Assembly: GCA_964586775.1 (NCBI GenBank) | Contig: CAZPJD010000047.1 | Coordinates: 1-21,625 of the forward strand | Source: JADLEX01 sp964586775 | Lineage (GTDB): Bacteria; Lernaellota; Lernaellaia; JACKCT01 | Direction of reading: 5' to 3' | Length of the DNA: 21,625 nucleotides | Notes under the pieces: generated by a model | Databases searched by the model: none | Told to the model about the DNA's origin: nothing | What the model saw: the letters and a program-made list of their open reading frames with translations, nothing else | Shown here: in pieces, positions 7,857 through 15,468 of the stretch | How positions within the stretch are numbered: the stretch's first letter is position 1 | Layout of the letters: each line of letters begins with the position of its first letter | Made by a program: the position numbers and the translations under genes

Positions 7857-7946
7857 CGATCCGCGATCGATGCCTTTGAGCGGGACGAGATCGGCCCCGC
7901 TCGCGATGCTCCTTGCACGAACGGTCGAACCCATCCACGGGATTCC

Positions 7947-7975
7947 TTGGATTTGGACGCGGTGTTGCGTAAGAT
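7947..7975 (+). promoter_or_regulatory. Promoter of the first alpha/alpha-toroid lipoprotein gene
   Basis: -35 TTGGAT (7947-7952), 17-bp spacer, -10 TAAGAT (7970-7975). The predicted start near 7982 leaves about 20 nt of leader containing GGGGAG (7991-7996) before the ATG at 8003. This separates the gene from the upstream pair. Confidence 0.55.
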
Positions 7976-8002
7976 CAACGGAATCGTGACGGGGAGATGA
8001 AC

Positions 8003-9601
8003 ATGCGGCGACGAATTCATGATGTGGTGGGCGCGTTCTGGGTGCTCGCGCTCGTTTTCGGTCTGGCCGGCTGTGGTTGCGGCGACGACGACGATGACGA
8101 CGACTCCGCCGTCATTCCGGACGACGACGATGCGGACGACGACTCCGCCGACGATGATGCCGATGACGACACGGGCGACGACGACACGTGGCCGCCGCTG
8201 CCCGACGACGACGCCGATGATGACGCCGACGACGACACGCAGCTCCCCGACGACTACATCGCGAGTTGGCCGCAGTCGAATGTCGCGAATCCCGGTTACG
8301 ACGAATCGCCGAGCCCCGGCGATCTGCGCGAAAAGGCCGACGAGCACGACGAGTGGCACAAAGAATGGCACCAGCCGGGCTACGGCGGCAATGTCCACGC
8401 GACGTTTTCCGACGACACGCACACCACGATCACCGGTTATCAAGGCTGGGGCGATAGCTGCATCTGGACCGGCACCTATCTGGGATCCCAGGCGCTGCGC
8501 TATCACGCCACGGGCGACCCGGTCGCCAAGGACAACGCGATGCGCATGGTGGACGTGCTGGCCGGCTACTACTACGTCACCGAGACGCCGGGCTTCATCG
8601 CGCGCTACTGGGCGCCGCAGTCGCTCATCAGCTATCAGGGACACCCGTGGTGCGAGGCGCAGGACCGCTGCCACCACGTCGAGTCCGGCGAATACGCGGG
8701 CGACTGGTGGTGGGGCGAGACGAGCCGCGATCAATACACCGGCTGGTTCTACGGAATGGCGCTCGCCTATGACCTGATCGACGACGAGGACACACGCCAG
8801 ACGATCCGCGACGTGATGACCGAGGTGCTCGACGGCGTGATCGCCAACCACTGGACGATCATCGACGAGGCCGGCGAACGCACCGACGCCGCGCCCGACA
8901 TCCTGCCGCCGCAGGCGCTCGACTGGGCGCTCATCGGCTACCACGTCACGGGCGAGGAGCGATTCGCCGACGAGGTCCGCATTTGGATTCGCGACGCGAA
9001 GCGCACGCACCTGCGGCTGTCGTCGATCGCGTTGCTCAACCGCTACGCCCAGTACTACGGCAACAACCTCGCGCACACCAACTGGTTCAACCTGCTGCGC
9101 CTGGGCAAGGCGTATTTCAGCCCCGAGGACTACGCGTTTTTGCTGGAGGTCTTCGACACGCAGGTGCATACGTTTACGCGGCTGTCGCACAATCCGTGGT
9201 TCACCGCGATTTTCATGAGCACCGATGCGTACGTGCCGGAGCGCGACGACCCGTATCAGGACCAGATCGAGGAAGACCTCGCGGCGTTTCCCGCGCCGCC
9301 CAACGTCCAGTATTTCCTCGACGCGCGCGTGGGTTGGACGCCCGATCCGCTCTCGGTGCTCCTGAACGACCTTCAGACGCAGTTCCCGTTTCTCGAAGAA
9401 CTTATGGGCGAGGCGAACGTGCAGGCGATCGAGGCGTTCCCGGTCGATCAGCAGTGTTCGTCGGGTTTCATGTTCCAGCGAAATCCGTTCGACGTGGAGG
9501 CGTGCGGGTCCGACACGCCCACGATCGTCAATTCGGGGCACGACTATCTCGCCGCGTACTGGCTGGCGGCGTATCTGGGACGACTGACGAAGGATCAATA
9601 A
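8003..9601 (+). CDS. Lipoprotein with alpha/alpha-toroid-like body (paralogue 1)
   Basis: A 532-residue lipoprotein. The ATG at 8003 is preferred over that at 7997 because GGGGAG directly abuts 7997 but lies 6 nt from 8003. The lipobox is LAGC with Cys24, followed by an Asp-rich spacer to about residue 84. The body is helical and rich in aromatic and acidic residues, with repeats such as SCIWTGTYLGSQALRYHATGD, SRDQYTGWFYGMALAYDLI, LDWALIGYHVTGEERFADEV and GHDYLAAYWLAAYLG. This periodicity recalls six-hairpin (alpha/alpha) toroid glycosidases and lyases, but I cannot name a family or catalytic residues. It is paralogous to the product of 16948-18792. Function is unknown; carbohydrate binding or cleavage is a guess from fold pattern. 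Confidence 0.8.
   Translation: MRRRIHDVVGAFWVLALVFGLAGCGCGDDDDDDDSAVIPDDDDADDDSADDDADDDTGDDDTWPPLPDDDADDDADDDTQLPDDYIASWPQSNVANPGYDESPSPGDLREKADEHDEWHKEWHQPGYGGNVHATFSDDTHTTITGYQGWGDSCIWTGTYLGSQALRYHATGDPVAKDNAMRMVDVLAGYYYVTETPGFIARYWAPQSLISYQGHPWCEAQDRCHHVESGEYAGDWWWGETSRDQYTGWFYGMALAYDLIDDEDTRQTIRDVMTEVLDGVIANHWTIIDEAGERTDAAPDILPPQALDWALIGYHVTGEERFADEVRIWIRDAKRTHLRLSSIALLNRYAQYYGNNLAHTNWFNLLRLGKAYFSPEDYAFLLEVFDTQVHTFTRLSHNPWFTAIFMSTDAYVPERDDPYQDQIEEDLAAFPAPPNVQYFLDARVGWTPDPLSVLLNDLQTQFPFLEELMGEANVQAIEAFPVDQQCSSGFMFQRNPFDVEACGSDTPTIVNSGHDYLAAYWLAAYLGRLTKDQ
8084..8254 (+). repeat. Asp-rich low-complexity spacer (N-terminal)
   Basis: Codes residues 28-84. It contains DDDTWPPLPDDDA, and the 27-bp stretch 8176-8202 is identical to 17103-17129 in the paralogue. 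Confidence 0.92.
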
Positions 9602-9602
9602 C

Positions 9603-9690
9603 GGCCCTCACCCCAGCCTTCGCGGCAAAAGCCGCTACGGCGCGGCAGGCCCAACCCCTCTCCCGTCCGGCGGGAGAGGGGGAGCTGCCG
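9603..9690. repeat. REP-like intergenic palindromic element
   Basis: Contains two perfect hairpins: a 5-bp stem GCGGC/GCCGC around AAAA (9622-9635), and an 11-bp stem CCCCTCTCCCG/CGGGAGAGGGG with a 5-nt loop (9655-9681). Hairpins of the CCCTCTCCC...GGGAGAGGG type flanked by CCCTCACCCC are a common dispersed intergenic repeat in GC-rich bacteria. It starts one base after the stop of the lipoprotein gene and has no T-tract, so any terminator or mRNA-stabilising role is inferred. Confidence 0.65.
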
Positions 9691-9720
9691 GCATTCGGCA
9701 TCGTTTCCCCAATTCGTTCG

Positions 9721-9729
9721 TGTTATGAT
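9721..9729 (+). promoter_or_regulatory. Candidate extended -10 promoter of the M1/cohesin-like/phosphoesterase operon
   Basis: Reads TGTTATGAT: a -10 TATGAT (9724-9729) with the extended TGn element. No good -35 is seen 17 bp upstream. The predicted start is near 9736, about 40 nt before the ATG at 9776. Confidence 0.45.
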
Positions 9730-9775
9730 CCGCGGGAATTTCGCGGCGGATTCGCCGTCGTTTCGGAGCCACATC

Positions 9776-11767
9776 ATGATGAATTTGCCGGGACATCGAA
9801 GCCGGAGCGTCGTTGCGTTCGCGCTCGTCGCGTTCGCGGCGACGGCGTTCGCGCCCTTCGCGCTGGCCGGATCCTTTGACCCGCGCCTGGGAATCGAGGC
9901 GCGATCGTTCGCGCAGACGCACGCGGCGGCGCTCGAAAAAAAGGCCGAGGCCGAGTACGCGTTTGCGAAAAGCCGACTCGCGCGTGTCGCGCCGCGCGGC
10001 AAGGCGCTCATCAACTCCATCCTCGTCACGCACACCGCCGCCGACATCTCGTTCGATACGGCGGCGGGCACCATCGATCTGGCGGCGACGCTGGAACTCG
10101 AAGCCCGCGAAGACGGCGTGGACGAGATCGAGCTGCTGGTGACGATGCTCGAAACCATGGCAGTGAAAGACGAGTTCGACGCCGATCTCGACTGGATCTG
10201 GGATGCGCCCACGCAGGTGCTCATCGTGACGCCGCCCGCGACGATGAACCAGGGCGACACGCTCACGATCCATTTCACCAACGAGGGCGCGCCCGACTGT
10301 TCGCCGGACGACTTTTTCGGCATGGAGTTTTGCCGCGTCGCCGACGACATCGTGTACTTCACGGGCATGGACTTCGTGCCCGCCTCCGCGCCGTATTCCT
10401 ACGATGACCTCTACGCGGGCGGGCCGACCGATTTCGACATCGTGACCCCGCCGGACTGGAAGGTCGCGACGACCAGCGACCCCGTCGGCGTGGACGAGGG
10501 CGTGAGCGAGTGGACGCACCACTTCGAGGGCCACTTCAACAACACTTACGGAGGAATGGCCGCGGCGCCCTTCGAGATCTTCGAGGCGACGGCGGCGGAC
10601 GATCTGCCCGTGACCGCCTTCGTGCATTCGGGAACCACCGAGTTCGCGGACGACTGGGCCGAGACCGGCGCGGACATCATCGACACGTTCTCGGATCTGT
10701 ATTCGCCGTACCTGTACAACAAGCACGACATCATCCAGACGCGCGACGAACTGGGCGGCGGGGTCGGGCCGCAGTCCGCCACGTTCTACTACGCCTCGGC
10801 GCTCAACACGTCGCCCGAACAGTTCAGCGCCGAGTCGATCTACTCCCACGAGATTGGCCACCAGTGGTGGGGCAACATGGTGCGTCTCGGCGATCCGTAT
10901 TCGCCCTGGCTCAACGAGGGCTTCGCCGAGTACTCCTCGCGCCTCTACGGCTACGAGGTGTGGCCCGCGTACTATCAGGACTACCTGTACGACTTTTACT
11001 TCCTCGCATTCCTGTTCTACGTCGGCCCGGAGAACGAGCTGCCGATGACGGGCGAGGGGCTTTTCTCGGGCGATTCGCTCGCCTATCAGGCCGCGACCTA
11101 CTGGAAGGGTTCGCACGTGCTGCGCATGCTGGAATGGTGGCTCGGGCGCGACGAATTCCTCGGCGCGCTGAAGACCTGGGCCGAGACGTATCGATCCGAC
11201 GCGAGCGACGAGTCGGTCGATCTCGACAAGCTCCAGGCCGTGCTCGAAACCGAGACCGGTGCGGATCTCGACGACTTCTTCTATCAGTGGGTCACGCACA
11301 AAGGGTTCCCGGAGTATCGCTGGTCTGCCGAGTTCACGGGCTCGTCGGTGCGGGTGCGTGTGGAGCAGGTGCAGGACGCCGACGTCTTCGACATTCCGAT
11401 CCCGGTGACGATCTGGCTGGAGGACGAGGACGACCCGCGTGTCGAGGCGATGGAGTTTAATGACGAGGGCGTCGCCGAGGACACCTTCTCATACGGGTCG
11501 AACGTGCGCGGCGTGCGCGCCGACGGCGAAGCGCGCATCTGGGGCGACAAGTTCCCCGCGCTGACGGGCGACGTGAACTCGGACAACATCGTCGACGGCA
11601 TCGACCTCATCTATTGGGCATGGTCCTCGGGCGGCGCGATCACGGGCGGCGACGATGCGTGGAACTTCATGAGCGAATGCGACTTCGACCGCGACGGCGA
11701 CGTGGATGCCGACGACATCGATGCGTCGCTCGCGAACTTCGGCGCGGAGGGACACATCGATGGATAA
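9776..11767 (+). CDS. Secreted M1-type zinc metallopeptidase with C-terminal dockerin-like module
   Basis: A 663-residue protein. The ATG at 9776 is chosen for GGAG 7 nt upstream and an immediate signal peptide cleaved after Ala31 (FALA). Zinc is bound by His358 and His362 of HEIGHQWWGN and by Glu381 of NEGFAEY, 19 residues after the second His, as in M1 (gluzincin) aminopeptidases; YWKGSHVLRML also fits the family. I see no clear GAMEN exopeptidase motif, so aminopeptidase specificity is uncertain. Residues 598-660 hold two dockerin-like calcium loops, GDVNSDNIVDGIDLIYW and CDFDRDGDVDADDIDASL. Unlike its neighbours it has no lipobox or Asp-rich spacer. The next gene, coding a cohesin-like lipoprotein, overlaps it by 8 nt. 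Confidence 0.85.
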   Translation: MMNLPGHRSRSVVAFALVAFAATAFAPFALAGSFDPRLGIEARSFAQTHAAALEKKAEAEYAFAKSRLARVAPRGKALINSILVTHTAADISFDTAAGTIDLAATLELEAREDGVDEIELLVTMLETMAVKDEFDADLDWIWDAPTQVLIVTPPATMNQGDTLTIHFTNEGAPDCSPDDFFGMEFCRVADDIVYFTGMDFVPASAPYSYDDLYAGGPTDFDIVTPPDWKVATTSDPVGVDEGVSEWTHHFEGHFNNTYGGMAAAPFEIFEATAADDLPVTAFVHSGTTEFADDWAETGADIIDTFSDLYSPYLYNKHDIIQTRDELGGGVGPQSATFYYASALNTSPEQFSAESIYSHEIGHQWWGNMVRLGDPYSPWLNEGFAEYSSRLYGYEVWPAYYQDYLYDFYFLAFLFYVGPENELPMTGEGLFSGDSLAYQAATYWKGSHVLRMLEWWLGRDEFLGALKTWAETYRSDASDESVDLDKLQAVLETETGADLDDFFYQWVTHKGFPEYRWSAEFTGSSVRVRVEQVQDADVFDIPIPVTIWLEDEDDPRVEAMEFNDEGVAEDTFSYGSNVRGVRADGEARIWGDKFPALTGDVNSDNIVDGIDLIYWAWSSGGAITGGDDAWNFMSECDFDRDGDVDADDIDASLANFGAEGHIDG

Positions 11768-12353
11768 ACGACTCACGATGCTCATCGCGATCCTCGCGCT
11801 GATGTTCGCGTTCGCGGGATGCAAGGACGACGGCGGTGACGGCGGCGGCTCGTCGTCGGACGGGGACGACGACGACTCGGGCTTCGACGCCACCTCGATC
11901 GAATTCACGCCGGAGGCCGGCGGCGGCGAGGCGGGCGACGTGTGGCTCGAACTTGTCGAGGTCGATCTCGACACGAACACGGTGCGTCTCGCGGTCAAGG
12001 CGCGGGGGATCGCACAGATCTTCGGCCTCGCCGGAGAGTTGACATACGACGTGGGCGTCGTCTCGCTTCAAGGTGGCGAAGGCTCGTCGGCGATGGGCGC
12101 GGGCGGGGCATCGGTGCTCGCGGCCGCGGCGGATCGCGGCGCGGGTGGATCGTTTGGCTTCGCCCGCCAGCGCGCGCAAAGCGGTTCGATCTCGGCCGTC
12201 GACGCCACGCAGATCGGCACGCTCGAGTTTCGCGCGACCGGCGCGGGCGAGACGACGCTCGCGTTCAACGACGAGCGAAGCCACGTGCTCGACGACGGAT
12301 TGGAAACGGTCGAGGTGACGCGCTGGCTGGGCGGCACGGTGGTCGTCGAGTGA
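11760..12353 (+). CDS. Small cohesin-like lipoprotein
   Basis: A 197-residue lipoprotein (FAGC, Cys21) with a short Gly/Ser/Asp spacer (about 22-40) and one beta-rich domain. The domain reads LAVKARGIAQIFGLAGELTYD, then IGTLEFRATGAGETTLAFND, and ends GGTVVVE. This order (a strand with an FxxxLxYD-type hairpin, a late ixxLxF strand, GxTxLxF, and a terminal GGxVxV strand) matches cohesin and related CBM2/CBM3-superfamily domains, though identity to canonical cohesins looks low. Cohesins bind dockerins, and the preceding overlapping gene encodes a dockerin-like module. GGAGG lies 9 nt before the ATG. An alternative is an unrelated beta-sandwich surface lipoprotein. Confidence 0.55.
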   Translation: MDKRLTMLIAILALMFAFAGCKDDGGDGGGSSSDGDDDDSGFDATSIEFTPEAGGGEAGDVWLELVEVDLDTNTVRLAVKARGIAQIFGLAGELTYDVGVVSLQGGEGSSAMGAGGASVLAAAADRGAGGSFGFARQRAQSGSISAVDATQIGTLEFRATGAGETTLAFNDERSHVLDDGLETVEVTRWLGGTVVVE

Positions 12354-13717
12354 CGCGCGCGATTCGGACGGTCGTTCTTGTCACGATCGCGCTGGCGTGC
12401 GCGGCATCGAACGCGCTCGCCGCGAAGGTCGTGTTCGAGGAATTGCTCGGCGTCGGCGAGGACGGTTTTTCGGTCGGATGGCAGACCGACGAGCCCGCGC
12501 CCACGCGCCTCGCCTTCGGTCCGCTCGAGTTCGCGCCCGACGACGCGATCGAGATCCCGGGCGAGCGCACGCACCACCTCGTCGAGGTCACGGGCCTCGA
12601 TCCCGACACGCTGTATTTTTATCGCGTCGAGGGCGCCGGACCAGCGGGTTACGACGTCGCGATGTGGTCGCCGGGTTGGGCGCGCACGCTCCGCACGCCG
12701 CCGGGCGAGTTCCTGTTCTCTTTCGCCACGGTCAACGACACGCACGTGGGCGAGGACGTGGCGGGGCTGATCACCGTCGGACCCCTCACGCTCACGCCGG
12801 GCTTCACGTGGGACGATCCCGAGAACCCCTACTGGCTTTTCACGAACCGATCGGCGGTCGACGGCATCAACGCGACCGACGCCGAATTCGTGATCCACAA
12901 GGGCGACGTGACGGCGGATGCCGACGACTGGCAGTACGAGAACGCGCTGGACATCTTCGGCGAGCTTGCGACGCCGATCTATTACGCGCGCGGCAACCAC
13001 GATCGCATCCAGCACGGTGAGGATTATTTCCAGCTCATCCTCGGCATTCCCGAGACGGATTTCTGGTTCGACGAGTCGGGCGTGCGCCTCGTGATCGTGG
13101 ATTCCAACGATTCGAGCGGCAGCGGCGACGTGCGCGACGACCAGATCGACTGGCTGCGCGGCGTGCTCGACGATGCCGATTCGCTCGGCCTTCGCGTGAT
13201 GATCTTTGCGCATCACACCTTCGCGACCGACACGCCGATCTACAGCGTCAACACGCTCGACGCGCTCGCGCTCACCAAGCTGCTGGGCGGTTACGACAAC
13301 ATCGCGGGCATGTTCGCCGGCCACAGCCACCGCGCGTCGGTGCATTTCGCCGCCGCGACGGGCGATCTGCCTTACGCCGAAACCCCCGCGACGAAGGAAT
13401 ACCCGATGGGGTACTGCGTGATCCGGGTGTACGAGGGCGGATACACGCAGACCTTCCACCGCTCCGCTTGCGACGAATGCCGGGTGTGGAGCGCGATGAC
13501 GCGAGGCGAGTACTTCGGCTTCGCGCCCTTCCTGCAGTTCGGCGACGTGGCCGACCGGAGCTTTCGCTACGTCTACCCCGACTGGCGCGACGAGGACGCC
13601 GCGGACGACGACACGGCGGACGACGACGTTGCCGATGACGACACGTCGGACGACGATGCGTCCACCGAAATCCCCGCGCACGGCGACGATGACGACGACG
13701 ACGGGTGCGGGTGCTGA
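12350..13717 (+). CDS. Secreted calcineurin-like metallophosphoesterase with Asp-rich GCGC tail
   Basis: A 455-residue protein from a GTG that overlaps the previous stop (GTGA). The signal peptide is cleaved near residues 24-25. An FN3-like domain (about 27-120), as in purple acid phosphatases, precedes the catalytic domain. Metal ligands are visible: D130-T-H132, G185-D186, the G215-N-H-D218 box, H288-H289, and G324-H-S-H327. Such enzymes hydrolyse phosphomonoesters or diesters, including nucleotides; the substrate is not evident. The last 42 residues are an Asp-rich run broken by TEIPAHG and ending DDDDDDGCGC. No lipobox is present, so this tail may replace N-terminal lipid anchoring. It is the third gene of an overlapping operon. 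Confidence 0.87.
   Translation: MTRAIRTVVLVTIALACAASNALAAKVVFEELLGVGEDGFSVGWQTDEPAPTRLAFGPLEFAPDDAIEIPGERTHHLVEVTGLDPDTLYFYRVEGAGPAGYDVAMWSPGWARTLRTPPGEFLFSFATVNDTHVGEDVAGLITVGPLTLTPGFTWDDPENPYWLFTNRSAVDGINATDAEFVIHKGDVTADADDWQYENALDIFGELATPIYYARGNHDRIQHGEDYFQLILGIPETDFWFDESGVRLVIVDSNDSSGSGDVRDDQIDWLRGVLDDADSLGLRVMIFAHHTFATDTPIYSVNTLDALALTKLLGGYDNIAGMFAGHSHRASVHFAAATGDLPYAETPATKEYPMGYCVIRVYEGGYTQTFHRSACDECRVWSAMTRGEYFGFAPFLQFGDVADRSFRYVYPDWRDEDAADDDTADDDVADDDTSDDDASTEIPAHGDDDDDDGCGC
13589..13714 (+). repeat. Asp-rich C-terminal tail ending GCGC
   Basis: Codes the last 42 residues of the metallophosphoesterase: DDD-x-x repeats followed by six Asp and Gly-Cys-Gly-Cys. Compare the tail at 15259-15396. 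Confidence 0.9.
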
Positions 13718-13866
13718 GGGGTCTTGAGGCCCGAGTATCGAGCGACGCGAATCGGCGGGGAACCGATGGTTTTCCGATTGTTCAGAATATCGGATATTTT
13801 TTTATCTCGCGTTTTGTGAAATGTGTTACAGTGGAAAACAGGTGTGTGGAAAAGGGAGGGTGCTCC

Positions 13867-15399
13867 ATGTCCCCGACAAATTTCGTAAAAATTTTCGTTC
13901 AAAAGAGCTGCTCAGCGCGACACCGAACCCGGTGGTGCGGTCGACTATTTCGAGCCGGAATCGTACTCGCGGCCTTCGCCGTCTGCCTCGGTTGGGGAGC
14001 GCCCGCGTTCGCGGAACTGGTTTATGAAGGTGAAATCAACACCGGTTGCTTGAAAGGTTCTATTCAGATCGGCGGCGATGGTCTGATCTACCTGCTGTGC
14101 CGTGATTTCGAAGTCCAGCGGTATTCCCTCGACCTTTCGACATCCGCGACGTTTGTTCCCGACGCGGCCGTGGACGACCCCTACGCTCAAGCGTGTCGTG
14201 CGCGGAGCCTCGCTGTTCGCGCCGACGGATATATGGCTGTCAGCGGGTACCTCTGCAATCGATACGATGAATACATGGAAGAGGCTCCGGTGGAGTGCGC
14301 CGAAAACATTCCCTATGTCGCGGTCATCGATCCCAGCGGCGCAACCGTGCTGGAGTACTTCCCACAGTCCACGTCGGATGTGGCCAGTCAAGGTGACCTG
14401 TATTCCGTCTCATGGCAGGGTGATGACCTGCTGGCGGTGGGCAACGTGTGCCTCGATGGGAATTGGGACGAATGCATCGAGCGGCGGTATTTCGCGGTAC
14501 GTCTGACGACCGCCGAAGACGAGATTTGGAATCTCGATCTGCCTCGCGACGACGCCGACGTGACAAATCCGCTCATCTGGGGAGCGCCCGACGATCGAAC
14601 GGCGATTTACTACCGCGTTCGAAACGACAACATGGATGGGCGTTTGATCGCTGTGGGAAGCGCGGGAAACATCGATTGGACGCATTCTTGGCCGCACAAT
14701 TTTCCCGAATCGGTTGGACCGATGCCGGATGGAACGTGGGTCGCGGTCGGGTCCAGTCTGCGTGGAATCGATCCCGAAACCGGCGACGTTCTCTGGGAAT
14801 GGGAAGGGGGTCCCGAATTCGAGATCGCCCCCGACGGATCCTTCTACACCGTCGATCACGTATCCTCGCAAACCAAACTGACACGACGCGACGCCGATGG
14901 AGTACCGTTGTGGCAATCCGCCATCACGGATCTGGAGTCCGCGTTGGCGATTCCACCCTGTCGGGGCGTCGTCTATTTCGAGGAAGGGGAATCGGAAGCT
15001 TCCGTGACGACACTTCTGCTGAACGATCTCGGCGAATCGGTCGACTCCGAAACCTACGAGGAATCGACCGAGTGGGACGATGAGAAGGCGTACATTTCGG
15101 CGTCGATCGTCGCTGGCGACAACGACAACTTATACCTCGCCTCAACGTTCACGTTGAACGACACCGCGTACACCCCGGTCGCCCAATTCTTCAAGACCTA
15201 CCTGATTCGCTATCGCGTCACCGACGATGCCGACGTGTCGTGCTCGGGCCCGCCGCCGGACGACGATGCGGATGACGACTTCGACGACGACGTCGTCGAT
15301 GACGACGCGGACGATGACGTTGCCGATGAAGACGCGTTGGACGACGACGACGCGTCGGACGATGATGCGTCTGACGACGACGACGGATGCGGGGGTTGA
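13867..15399 (+). CDS. Secreted beta-propeller-like protein with Asp-rich GCGG tail
   Basis: A 510-residue protein. The ATG at 13867 follows GGGAGGG at good spacing in a 149-bp AT-richer intergenic region. The signal peptide has a long basic n-region (about 29 residues) and cleaves after Ala49 (AFA). The body contains repeated WD/PQQ-like blades such as GSIQIGGDGLIYLL, LYSVSWQGDDLLAVG, GRLIAVGSAGNIDWTHSW, LRGIDPETGDVLWEWEGG and LTRRDADGVPLWQS, suggesting a propeller that binds rather than catalyses. The C-terminus (about 465-510) is Asp-rich and ends DDDDGCGG, matching the preceding phosphoesterase tail. I recognise no precise family. It probably has its own promoter. Confidence 0.78.
   Translation: MSPTNFVKIFVQKSCSARHRTRWCGRLFRAGIVLAAFAVCLGWGAPAFAELVYEGEINTGCLKGSIQIGGDGLIYLLCRDFEVQRYSLDLSTSATFVPDAAVDDPYAQACRARSLAVRADGYMAVSGYLCNRYDEYMEEAPVECAENIPYVAVIDPSGATVLEYFPQSTSDVASQGDLYSVSWQGDDLLAVGNVCLDGNWDECIERRYFAVRLTTAEDEIWNLDLPRDDADVTNPLIWGAPDDRTAIYYRVRNDNMDGRLIAVGSAGNIDWTHSWPHNFPESVGPMPDGTWVAVGSSLRGIDPETGDVLWEWEGGPEFEIAPDGSFYTVDHVSSQTKLTRRDADGVPLWQSAITDLESALAIPPCRGVVYFEEGESEASVTTLLLNDLGESVDSETYEESTEWDDEKAYISASIVAGDNDNLYLASTFTLNDTAYTPVAQFFKTYLIRYRVTDDADVSCSGPPPDDDADDDFDDDVVDDDADDDVADEDALDDDDASDDDASDDDDGCGG
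15259..15396 (+). repeat. Asp-rich C-terminal tail ending GCGG
   Basis: Codes the final 46 residues of the beta-propeller-like protein: DDDADDD-type repeats followed by Gly-Cys-Gly-Gly. Confidence 0.9.
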
Positions 15400-15468
15400 C
15401 GGCGGGGGCTAACGCTCAGGTCACGCCCACCAACAACCGCCGACCAATAACCAACAACCTTCTCTCGC

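Noticed and set aside
7878..7902. Hairpin GAGCGGG/CCCGCTC after the M19-like gene as a terminator
   Set aside because: Seven-bp stem with an 11-nt loop and no following T-tract; too weak to call.
7514..9598. A 694-codon minus-strand open frame opposite the first toroid lipoprotein and the M19-like gene end
   Set aside because: Antisense artefact of high GC content; it crosses two convincing plus-strand genes and an intergenic promoter.
13786..13798. AT-rich inverted repeat AATATC-G-GATATT before a T-run, as terminator or operator
   Set aside because: As a hairpin the stem is too weak after allowing a loop, and the T-run is part of a generally AT-rich promoter region.
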